Origin: Duganella sp. CF517
Lineage (GTDB): Bacteria; Pseudomonadota; Gammaproteobacteria; Burkholderiales; Burkholderiaceae_D
Direction of reading: 5' to 3'
Assembly: GCF_900110275.1 (NCBI RefSeq)
Contig: NZ_FODC01000001.1
Location: forward strand, 682,001 to 746,000
Length of the DNA: 64,000 nucleotides
Positions 8,795-16,315 of this stretch are shown here, in pieces. Position numbers and translations under genes: made by a program. A model generated the notes under the pieces. It was not told where the DNA came from. It worked only from the letters and a program-made list of their open reading frames with translations, and ran no database searches. Position 1 is the stretch's first letter. Each line of letters opens with the position of its first letter.

Positions 8795-11188
8795 TCAGAA
8801 CTTGTAGTTCGCCCTGACGTAGTAATAACCGCCGTTGAACGGTATCTGCGCGGCCGCCGTATCGTACTGATAAACGCCCAGATAGCGGCTGATGGGGGGC
8901 ACCTTGCTCGGATATACGTCGAACAGATTGGTGGCGCCGGCGGCCAGTTGCAGCTTTTTGGTCGCCGAATAACGCACTTCCAGGTCGGTCAGCGTCTTCG
9001 GCTTGTTTTCTATGCGGTTGAATACCGTCGTCGAATAGATATTCGGTCCCGAATAGAAAGTGGCCTCGGTCGCGGTCTTGCCGTAACGGGTGGCGTGCAG
9101 GCTCACGCTCCAGTCGTCAAGCGTCCAGACGCCACCGATGATCAATTTGTTCTTCGGCGTCGCCGTGGTCAGGTAACCGACCTGCTGGGCGTTGAGCAGG
9201 GTCTTTCCGTTGCCGTCATTTGCGACCTTGGTGACCTTGCTGGTGTTGATGTTGGCGCTGAAATCCCAGTCGACGCGGCCCAGGCTTCCGAGGTTGGTGG
9301 GGTAGCCCGCAACAAAATCCAACCCCTGCGTGCGGGTATCGACACCGTTTGCGTAGTAGCTGGCGCTCACCGACGACAAGCCGCTCGGCAAACTGATGCC
9401 GGCCGCCGTTAGCGCATCGATCGCCGCCTGGCCGGTGTAAGTGCCGCCCTGGACGATCCGGTCGCGAATCAGGATGCGGTAGGCGTCGACCGTCACATGC
9501 AGATTCTCTAACGGCTCGGCGACCAGGCCCAGATTGAAACTGCGCGACTTCTCGGGACGCAGCGCCAGGGCGCCCAGCTTGCGTGCCGCCTCCGAATTGA
9601 CGGCCAGTTGGCCGCCGGCGGTGGTGGGCGAGACCGCGAGGCTGGAGTAGTTCGCTTGCGCAAGCGACGGCGCGCGGAAGCCGGTGCTGGCGGTACCGCG
9701 CACCGCCAAGCGCGGGTTGAATTCATAGCGCGTCGAAATTTTGGCGTTGCGGGTGCTGCCCGCGTCGCTGTAATGCTCGTAGCGGCCGGCCAGTTCGGCC
9801 TCCCACTGGCTGGCCAGCTTGGTCGACAGATCGACATAGGCGGCGCCGATATTGCGCGAGTGCTTGCCGGCGCTGACCGGCGACAGGCCGGGCAAAGCCT
9901 GCGAGCCGCTGCCGAAGTAGGAAGCCTCGTCGCCCGCCCCCACCTCATACGTCTCGCGGCGGAACTCGGCGCCCAGCGCAACGCTCAAAGAGGAAGGCAG
10001 AAAGCCGCTATCGAGCGAGCGCGCAAGGTCGGCATTGGCGCTTTGCTGGATATTCTTGTACTGCGCCAGATGGAAGCGGGTGGGAGTGGCGCCGGTGGCC
10101 GCATACAAATCGGTGTTGGCCGAATCGACCATGTTGATCTTGACGTTGTCGATGCCGTAGCTGGCGCTCAGGTCCCAGCGCCATCCCGCCAGATCGGCGC
10201 CCTTGATCCCCGCGGTCAGCGCCGCATCGGTCTCGTTGCTGGTTTCGATGGGACTGAAGCCGTTCGGATGCACCTGCGGCAGCCGCGATGGCAGCCGGTA
10301 GTTCTGATAGCTGCCGCCGGCGCGGTGGGCGGCGGTGCCGAACGCGTACAACTCGATGTCCTTGCTAATCGAGATGCCGGCGTTGGCGCCAAACGACTCG
10401 CGGCGGATCTGCGGATCGCCAAGCGTGCGGTTGACGAAGGTGCCGGTGCGCTCGTCGGCGCCGCTGCGCATGCTGTGTTCATGCCTGCGGTACTCCGCGC
10501 TCAGATGCAGGAAACCATCCGCGCCGAGCGGCAGCCCGATATCGGCCGCGCCGCCCAGCGTGAAGCCGTCATGCTTGTAGTACTCGCCCGTGGTGGCGGT
10601 CAGGCTTCCGCCCTGGCTGGACGACTTGAGTATGACATTGATCACGCCGGCGATGGCGTCCGAGCCGTATTGCGCCGCCGCGCCGTCGCGCAGCACCTCG
10701 ATGTGGTCGACGGCGCTGACCGGTATCAGGTCGATATCGACCGGCGTGGCACCCTGCTGCGAGCCGGCATCGGCCGTGATATTGGCCGAGGTGTGACGGC
10801 GCTTGCCGTTCACCAGCAGCAGGACGTGATTGGGACTGAGTCCGCGCAACGTCAACGCGCTGGTCAGGTTGGCGGCGTCGCCGGTCTGGGCCAGCCGGTT
10901 GATCGACGGCAGCAGCTTGACCAGGGCGTCGCGCAAATCGGTCTGGCCGGTGCGCTGCAAGTCTTTGGCGCTGATCACATCGATGGGACTGAGGCTTTCC
11001 CCGGCCGAGCGCTGGAGATCGCGGGTGCCGGTGACGACGACGTCCTGCACGATCGCGGCGGCCAGCGCCGCCGTTTCAGGTTGCGCCTCGGCGGCCATGG
11101 CCGGCGACGCGGCCGCGGCGGAGTACAGCAACGAGATTGCCAATGCTACGGGATGAAGGCGTGGTCGGATCGATGATGGTTGATTCAT
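8795..11188 (-). CDS. TonB-dependent outer-membrane receptor (sulfur/amine island)
   Basis: 797 residues. A signal peptide ends near AAASPAMA (about residues 28-36). The TonB box is DVVVTGTR, followed by a plug domain (LRGLSPNHVLLLVNGKRRH, EVLRDGAAAQYGSDAIAGV) and a 22-stranded barrel ending in an aromatic residue (VRANYKF). The ATG at 11188 is chosen because it gives a clean signal peptide; an upstream in-frame extension does not. It follows the ridA-like gene by 28 bases. With tonB-exbBD in the adjacent operon it probably imports the compound later handled by the ABC importer. The substrate is not inferable from motifs. Confidence 0.9.
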   Translation of the reverse strand: MNQPSSIRPRLHPVALAISLLYSAAAASPAMAAEAQPETAALAAAIVQDVVVTGTRDLQRSAGESLSPIDVISAKDLQRTGQTDLRDALVKLLPSINRLAQTGDAANLTSALTLRGLSPNHVLLLVNGKRRHTSANITADAGSQQGATPVDIDLIPVSAVDHIEVLRDGAAAQYGSDAIAGVINVILKSSSQGGSLTATTGEYYKHDGFTLGGAADIGLPLGADGFLHLSAEYRRHEHSMRSGADERTGTFVNRTLGDPQIRRESFGANAGISISKDIELYAFGTAAHRAGGSYQNYRLPSRLPQVHPNGFSPIETSNETDAALTAGIKGADLAGWRWDLSASYGIDNVKINMVDSANTDLYAATGATPTRFHLAQYKNIQQSANADLARSLDSGFLPSSLSVALGAEFRRETYEVGAGDEASYFGSGSQALPGLSPVSAGKHSRNIGAAYVDLSTKLASQWEAELAGRYEHYSDAGSTRNAKISTRYEFNPRLAVRGTASTGFRAPSLAQANYSSLAVSPTTAGGQLAVNSEAARKLGALALRPEKSRSFNLGLVAEPLENLHVTVDAYRILIRDRIVQGGTYTGQAAIDALTAAGISLPSGLSSVSASYYANGVDTRTQGLDFVAGYPTNLGSLGRVDWDFSANINTSKVTKVANDGNGKTLLNAQQVGYLTTATPKNKLIIGGVWTLDDWSVSLHATRYGKTATEATFYSGPNIYSTTVFNRIENKPKTLTDLEVRYSATKKLQLAAGATNLFDVYPSKVPPISRYLGVYQYDTAAAQIPFNGGYYYVRANYKF

Positions 11189-11216
11189 GCGGTTTGGCTC
11201 CTGATAGATGTAAAAG

Positions 11217-11717
11217 TTATGGCTTGACGCGGGCGGCGACCAGATCGATCTCCACCAGCGCGCCCGGCAGCGGCAGCGCGGCGACCTGCAAGGCGGTGCG
11301 GGCAGGCTTGGCTGGCTGCGCGGCGGTGCCGAAGAATTGTCCGAAGGCGGTATTGAGCCCGTTGAAATCGAGTTTGTTATCCAGCTTCGGATCGCCCACC
11401 AGGAACACGCGCAGCGAGACGACATCACCGAAAGTCAAGCCTTCGGCCGCCAGCGCGGCCTGCAGCTTGCGCAACACCGACGCGGTCTGCGTCTCGGTGC
11501 TGCCATAGGCGGCCGGCGTTCCTTTCGGCGCGGCGGCGTCGGCGACGTCCGGCAGCACGCCGCTGAAATAGATGGTTTCCGCTTTGGCCGGCACCGTGAC
11601 GGCGACCGAGATCGGGAAATTGGAGTTGGGGATGGGCGTGCGCTTGATCTGCTGGGCGTGCACGGCGGCCCCGGACAGCAACAGGCTTGCGAACATAACT
11701 TTGGCGGTGGTTTTCAT
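11217..11717 (-). CDS. exported RidA/YjgF-family protein
   Basis: 166 residues. RidA proteins hydrolyse reactive enamine/imine intermediates to the carbonyl compound and ammonia. MKTTAKVMFASLLLSGAAVHAQ is a Sec signal peptide, so this member acts in the periplasm, unlike cytoplasmic RidA. The domain covers about 22-166, with YFSGVLPDVAD, VLRKLQAALAAEGLTFGDVV and the C-terminal RTALQVAALPLPGALVEID, which contains the Arg-Thr-like position equivalent to the catalytic Arg region. An ATG five codons upstream also exists. It starts 24 bases after the FAD amine oxidase stop, a chemically sensible pairing: the oxidase makes an imine and RidA hydrolyses it. Confidence 0.88.
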   Translation of the reverse strand: MKTTAKVMFASLLLSGAAVHAQQIKRTPIPNSNFPISVAVTVPAKAETIYFSGVLPDVADAAAPKGTPAAYGSTETQTASVLRKLQAALAAEGLTFGDVVSLRVFLVGDPKLDNKLDFNGLNTAFGQFFGTAAQPAKPARTALQVAALPLPGALVEIDLVAARVKP

Positions 11718-11741
11718 GGTGTGCTCTCTCAAGTGAAAAAA

Positions 11742-13331
11742 TCAGGCGGCGCGCTTGGCGACGGTGGCGCCGGCGGCAACGCGGTTGGCGATGGCGGCGA
11801 TGGCATGGTGGGCCGACAGCGCGGCGCCCTCCTGCCATGCGCCGATTTGGCTCAGGTACTCGCCGGCGAAGTGAACCCGCCCCTCCGGTTTATTGAGCAA
11901 TGTGTATTCCTTTTCCGCCGGCGTGGCCCAATGCACCCAAGAGCCAAGGCTATACGGCACCTTGTGCCAGGCAACGCTGACGGGACGCTGCAATTCGGCG
12001 CCGCGCCCGGGATGCACACGGTCGATGACACCGCGCGAGGACCCGAATTGCGCCGCCAGGGGCTTGGCGGTGAAATCGCGCGCGGCCTGGCCGATGTTGT
12101 AGCAGCCAACCAGCACGCCGGTGGCCTTGTGAAAACCGCCGCTGGGATACCAGATCAGCGCCGTCTCGTGCTTGACGATGGAGATGCCGCCGTAGATATG
12201 CGTGTCCGTTTCCCAGAAACGGCGCGACTGCCAGGCGATCTTGCTGGCCGTGTCGTAGTGCACGCCGGAGATCGCCGCTTTCACCTCCGGCGAAAAATTG
12301 GTGTCGACCAGCGCCAGCACCGGCAAAGGGAAAGTCGTGATGGCGAAATCGGCCGACAGCACCTGTTCCTTGCCGCTGGCGCGCTCGCGCACCGTCACAT
12401 CGACGCCATTCGGCTTGTTGCGGATGGCCTTGACCTCCGTGTTCAGCCGCACCACATCCTTCAGCCGCTCGTGGAAAGCGTGCGGGATGCGATCCATGCC
12501 GCCAACCGGTTGCAGCATCGTCGGCTGGAAAATCAGCAACTCATCGAAGATCAGCGACGTCCAGAGGTCGGGGTCCAGCAGGGCCTCCAGCGACAACGGC
12601 TCCTGACGCTCGCCCACCTGCTCCGCCGATCCCGGAAAAACCTTGTAGCCGGAGCGCTCGGTACCCTTGAATTCCGCCTTCGGCGTCAGGTCGCCATAAA
12701 CCTTCAGGAATTCGACCAGCCGCGCGCGATCGTCAACGTTCAGCTCCTGATCGAGCGCGCCGCGGTTGACCGACTTGGCCAACAGTTCGGAGATATGGCC
12801 GCGCGCATCGTTGATGGCGCGGCGCAGCTGGACCGGCTGGCCACCCTTAGCGGGATCCGGCAGGAAGTAGGCGCTGCGGCTGGTGTTGACCTCCGCCTCC
12901 AACTCGACACCGAACTCGCGGCAGTAGCCGAGAATGGTCTGATGATGGCTGGGCAAACGCGCCGGGCCCGCGTTGAAATAGTGGTCCGGATCGAATTCCG
13001 CGGTTTGCGTGGTGCCGTCGCCGTACTCGATGCGGGTGCCGTTGCGTATGGTCCAATTTCGGCCGCCGACCCGGTCGCGCGCCTCGACCACCTGTACCTC
13101 ATAGCCCGCCTTGCGTAACTCGTAGGCCGACACCAGGCCGGCGATACCGGCGCCCAGCACCAGCACGCGCAAGCCCTTTCCCGAGCCGGGCGCCAGCTGC
13201 GGCCCTTCTGGCTGGGCGGCGAGCGCGATCGCCGGCGCCCCCAAGCCCAAGGTCGTCATCGCGGCGGTGGCTGCGGCGTAGCCGCTGGTCGCGGCAAGCC
13301 GCACGAGGAAGTTCCGACGCGATACTGTCAT
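11742..13331 (-). CDS. Tat-exported FAD-dependent amine oxidase
   Basis: 529 residues. Flavin amine oxidases convert primary or secondary amines to imines with hydrogen peroxide or another acceptor. The N-terminus has a twin-arginine motif (SRRNFL, residues 4-9) and a hydrophobic stretch ending near ALAAQ (about 36-40), so the folded holoenzyme is exported. The FAD-binding GAGIAG loop lies at 60-65, with VVEARDRVGGR after it and the C-terminal FAD motif VHFAGEYLSQIGAWQEGAALSA in two parts. L-amino-acid oxidases and monoamine oxidases share this layout; the substrate is unknown. It is first in the operon with ridA-like and receptor genes, and its promoter carries the shared regulatory element. 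Confidence 0.88.
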   Translation of the reverse strand: MTVSRRNFLVRLAATSGYAAATAAMTTLGLGAPAIALAAQPEGPQLAPGSGKGLRVLVLGAGIAGLVSAYELRKAGYEVQVVEARDRVGGRNWTIRNGTRIEYGDGTTQTAEFDPDHYFNAGPARLPSHHQTILGYCREFGVELEAEVNTSRSAYFLPDPAKGGQPVQLRRAINDARGHISELLAKSVNRGALDQELNVDDRARLVEFLKVYGDLTPKAEFKGTERSGYKVFPGSAEQVGERQEPLSLEALLDPDLWTSLIFDELLIFQPTMLQPVGGMDRIPHAFHERLKDVVRLNTEVKAIRNKPNGVDVTVRERASGKEQVLSADFAITTFPLPVLALVDTNFSPEVKAAISGVHYDTASKIAWQSRRFWETDTHIYGGISIVKHETALIWYPSGGFHKATGVLVGCYNIGQAARDFTAKPLAAQFGSSRGVIDRVHPGRGAELQRPVSVAWHKVPYSLGSWVHWATPAEKEYTLLNKPEGRVHFAGEYLSQIGAWQEGAALSAHHAIAAIANRVAAGATVAKRAA

Positions 13332-13364
13332 AAGTTAGCTCCACAAATTGGTCAAGTTGGAGCG

Positions 13365-13434
13365 ATCTTATGACGCGGATAATTATGTAGAAACTAATTG
13401 TTTATTATATTCAAATATGAATTTTGAGAATAAT
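13365..13434 (-). promoter_or_regulatory. promoter and second copy of the shared regulatory element
   Basis: Minus-strand hexamers TCTACA (13391-13386) and TAAGAT (13370-13365) match the position and 15-base spacing of the pair at 7757-7731. Bases 13381-13434 are the second copy of the 54-bp element. It sits 49 bases before the amine oxidase start and about 112 bases before the divergent ssuA-like start, so one regulator bound here could serve both directions. Confidence 0.7.
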
Positions 13435-13545
13435 GTCTTTACGTGGACGATATCTGCTGGCGCTATATCCAAACGCGAAACCATTCGTTCCGGCGCCGGC
13501 GGCAAGCGACCTACAATCGAAAGACAACCAACTTCCGGAGACTTC

Positions 13546-14511
13546 ATGTCCACCCCGCGCCGCCGCACCTTGCTATCCCTGTTTGCGCTGACAACCTTGC
13601 TGCCATTGGCCTGCTTGCCGGCGCTGGCGCAAAAACCATCGACGCTGCGCATCGGCTATCAGAAGTCGTCCACCCTGCTCACCATCCTCAAAGTACGCGG
13701 CCAGCTCGAACAGGATCTCGCGCCGCTGGGCGTCAAGGTCAGTTGGCACGAGTTCTCCAGCGGCCTGCCGCTGCTGGAGGCGCTCAACGTCGGCGGCGTG
13801 GATTTGAGCGCGGACGTGGCGGACACGGTGCCGGTGTTCGCCCAGGCGGCCGGCGCGCAACTGACCTACTTCGCGCAGGAGGCGCCGTCGCCATCGGCAC
13901 AGGCGATCGTGGTGCGCGCCGATGCGCCCTACGCCACCGTGGCGGATTTAAAGGGGAAGAAGATAGCGCTGACCAAGGCTGCGGGCAGCCATTACCTGCT
14001 GATCGCGGCGCTGGATAAGGCGGGGTTGCGTTTCAAGGACATCGAACCGGCCTACCTGACGCCGGCCGATGGCCGCGCGGCGTTCGAACGTGGCAGTGTC
14101 GCCGCCTGGGTGACATGGGACCCGTACCTGGCCGGCGTGCAGCGGCAGTCGTCGGTTAAGATTTTGGCGGACGGCCGCAATGTCGCCGACTATCAGCGTT
14201 ACTACCTGGCCGCCACCAGCTATGCGGAGGCGCGTTCGGATGTGCTGGGGGTGGTCTTTGAAGCCTTGCGCAAGACCGGCAAGTGGGTCAAGCAGTCGCC
14301 GAAGGAAGCGGCGGAGTTGCTGGCGCCGGCGTGGGGGCTGGATGCGAAGACGGTGGAGTTGGCCAATAGCCGGCGCAGCTACGATGTGCGGCTGGTGCAA
14401 AAGGATGCCCTGGGCGAGCAGCAGCGCATCGCCGATGCGTTTTACGCCGAAGGCCTGCTGCCGCGCAAGTTGGACGCGACGGCGGTGCCGCTGTGGCGCG
14501 GCGCCAGATGA
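13546..14511 (+). CDS. ssuA: SsuA-like sulfonate-type ABC substrate-binding protein
   Basis: 321 residues. This is a periplasmic binding protein of the aliphatic sulfonate family. It has an N-terminal signal peptide with basic start (STPRRRTLL) ending near LPALAQ (about residue 27). The mature protein carries IGYQKSSTLLTILK, VSWHEFSSGLPLLEALN, DLKGKKIALTKAAGSHYLL and AAFERGSVAAWVTWDPYLA, all SsuA hallmarks. The ATG at 13546 follows a CCGGAG ribosome site; an in-frame upstream extension lacks a signal peptide. It is divergent from the amine oxidase operon and supplies the binding protein missing from the permease/ATPase genes at 5954-7677. Binding specificity may differ from alkanesulfonates. 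Confidence 0.9.
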   Translation: MSTPRRRTLLSLFALTTLLPLACLPALAQKPSTLRIGYQKSSTLLTILKVRGQLEQDLAPLGVKVSWHEFSSGLPLLEALNVGGVDLSADVADTVPVFAQAAGAQLTYFAQEAPSPSAQAIVVRADAPYATVADLKGKKIALTKAAGSHYLLIAALDKAGLRFKDIEPAYLTPADGRAAFERGSVAAWVTWDPYLAGVQRQSSVKILADGRNVADYQRYYLAATSYAEARSDVLGVVFEALRKTGKWVKQSPKEAAELLAPAWGLDAKTVELANSRRSYDVRLVQKDALGEQQRIADAFYAEGLLPRKLDATAVPLWRGAR

Positions 14512-14528
14512 CCCTAGGAGACAGGGGG

Positions 14529-14557
14529 CGGATTGGCGGGCCTCGCCCGCTAATCCG
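14529..14557. terminator. bidirectional terminator-like hairpin between convergent genes
   Basis: CGGATT (14529-14534) pairs with AATCCG (14552-14557) and GCGGG (14536-14540) pairs with CCCGC (14546-14550), leaving a five-base loop. It lies between the stops of the ssuA-like gene and the convergent binding-protein gene. There is no clear T run, so efficiency is uncertain. Confidence 0.5.
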
Positions 14558-14559
14558 GC

Positions 14560-15348
14560 CTACGCGAGCCCCGGATAACCCGCCGCCTCGGCCTCTGTTT
14601 GAATCTGAAGAATCAGCGCATAGTCGGCATCGTCCCGATACTCGAACCCGCGAATACTCAACACATCCATCAATTCCCGCAGCCTGGCGCCAGGCCGCAG
14701 CAAAGCCCCGCGCAGCCGCAATACCAACTCCTGCTCCACCGCGGCACCCGCGATCAACGGCAACCCGGGCGACGAAGCCGAATACCGCAACGCCTTCAGC
14801 CCGATCGACGCCTCCGGATCCTCCCGCGCCAGATAGCCCCAGGTGACGCAATCGACCGCCGCGATATCGGCCGCGCCCTGGCGCACCATGCGCACGCTGG
14901 CGGCATGGCTACCCGACTGGATCACCTTGCCGAAAAACCGGCCGTCCTGCGCAAGCGGCGCCACCGCATGGCGCAGCACGTTCATCCCGCTATTGGAGTT
15001 CACGTCGTTGACCACCGCGACCAGCCCGGCCGCATCGGCCAGCACATCGACCCCGGCTCCCTCGCGCACCACGATCACGCTCGAATAATCGCTGCCGGAG
15101 CAACCGGCGAAATCGTAGCAAGGCGTGGCGACCAGGGTCACTTCGCCACGCAACCGGGTCATGTAGGGGTAGCCGCAAGTCTGGCTAAGCAGCAGGTCCC
15201 GCCGCCGCCAGAACGCTGGCAGGTCCGAAGGCGATTGAGGCGAAACCTCCTGTCCGGCCTCCTGCGCCAATGCGACCAGAAAATCCTCATAGGCCCGCCC
15301 CAACCGCTCGGAGACGTTGTACATCGGCAGAGCGGCGATCCAGGTCAT
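14560..15348 (-). CDS. PhnD/SsuA-like substrate-binding protein without signal peptide
   Basis: 262 residues. The fold resembles phosphate/phosphonate/sulfonate periplasmic binding proteins: CGYPYMTRLRGEVTLVATP, YSSVIVVREGAGV, SGMNVLRHAVAPLA, VIQSGSHAASVRMVRQGAADIAAVD. The last block is the PhnD-type hallmark. The protein begins directly with MTWIAALPMYNVSE, so no signal peptide or lipobox is visible and no permease or ATPase genes accompany it. It may be a cytoplasmic sensor or a repurposed binding protein. The start lies four bases after the desaturase stop, in an operon with a TonB receptor. The true ligand is unknown. Confidence 0.8.
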   Translation of the reverse strand: MTWIAALPMYNVSERLGRAYEDFLVALAQEAGQEVSPQSPSDLPAFWRRRDLLLSQTCGYPYMTRLRGEVTLVATPCYDFAGCSGSDYSSVIVVREGAGVDVLADAAGLVAVVNDVNSNSGMNVLRHAVAPLAQDGRFFGKVIQSGSHAASVRMVRQGAADIAAVDCVTWGYLAREDPEASIGLKALRYSASSPGLPLIAGAAVEQELVLRLRGALLRPGARLRELMDVLSIRGFEYRDDADYALILQIQTEAEAAGYPGLA

Positions 15349-15352
15349 TTGG

Positions 15353-16315
15353 CTAGTCCGGCATATGGGGATGAACCGGCGCGTCGATCGCGCCGAAACC
15401 GAAGCGGCGTATCAACCGTCCATAACCCTGGACATGAAAGCCGCCGCTGCGCGTATTGTAAGCCAGCCGCCGCGCCTTGTAGACGCGCGGCAGCAGATAC
15501 CACGGCACCGAAGGCAGGTCGTGATGGACCAGGTGCAGATTGTTATTCAGGAACAGCACCCGCCAGACAAAACCGGCTTCATTGAGCACGATGCGCTGTT
15601 TGTGATCCGCCGCCGGCCGATGCTCATAGTAGGATCGCACCATCGCCAACGATTGCGCGGGATATGAGATCGCCAGCAGATAATACAGAGGCTCCACGCC
15701 GAAGGCAGACCGCACCCACCACAGCATCGCCGCCAGCATGGCGACATGGGTCAGCCACATCGGCACATTGCGCCAGTCGCCGCGCAGCGGCTCGCGCACC
15801 GCCTCGATCCAGGCGCCGGTGACGGCCAACGCCGGGCCAACCAGCATGCGCCCCCAGAAGGTCTTGTTAAACCAGTGCAGCGCGCGCAACGGCTTGTTCA
15901 TCCGCGCCCACCGCGCCGGCGCGACGTAGTTGCTCTCGGTGTCCAGCGCAGGCATCGTCAAATGAAAGTCGTTGTGGTGGCGCAGATGGCTGTCGCGGTA
16001 CAGCCCATACGGGTACCAGACGGCCAGCGGCAGATAACCGAACAGGCGGTTCACCGCCGGCCAGCGGGTTGGATGGCCGTGTATCAGTTCGTGCTGCAAC
16101 GACATGTACCAGGCGCACCACCAAATCATCAGCAACGTGGCAGGCACAGTGCCGATTTCCCGCCAATATGCAAGCGTCAGCAGCCAGCCTCCATGGATGA
16201 CGGCGATCAGCATCCAGGTCGGCCACTCGCCGAGCCACAGCGTGCGGCTCCGCTCCGCAGCGACCTCGCCGCGCTGCCGCGCATCGATATACTCGGAAGG
16301 CCGCTGCTTCAGCAT
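15353..16315 (-). CDS. membrane fatty acid desaturase family protein
   Basis: 320 residues. Integral-membrane di-iron desaturases/hydroxylases have three histidine boxes, all present here: HELIHGH (75-81), HLRHH (110-114) and HLVHH (261-265). Hydrophobic segments lie at about 33-52, 56-72, 152-172 and 184-220. The family includes acyl-lipid and acyl-CoA desaturases and some hydroxylases. The ATG overlaps the receptor stop as TGATG, so translation is coupled to an outer-membrane receptor gene. That is an odd partner for a housekeeping lipid enzyme and suggests that it oxidises an imported hydrophobic compound or adapts the envelope. Confidence 0.87.
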   Translation of the reverse strand: MLKQRPSEYIDARQRGEVAAERSRTLWLGEWPTWMLIAVIHGGWLLTLAYWREIGTVPATLLMIWWCAWYMSLQHELIHGHPTRWPAVNRLFGYLPLAVWYPYGLYRDSHLRHHNDFHLTMPALDTESNYVAPARWARMNKPLRALHWFNKTFWGRMLVGPALAVTGAWIEAVREPLRGDWRNVPMWLTHVAMLAAMLWWVRSAFGVEPLYYLLAISYPAQSLAMVRSYYEHRPAADHKQRIVLNEAGFVWRVLFLNNNLHLVHHDLPSVPWYLLPRVYKARRLAYNTRSGGFHVQGYGRLIRRFGFGAIDAPVHPHMPD

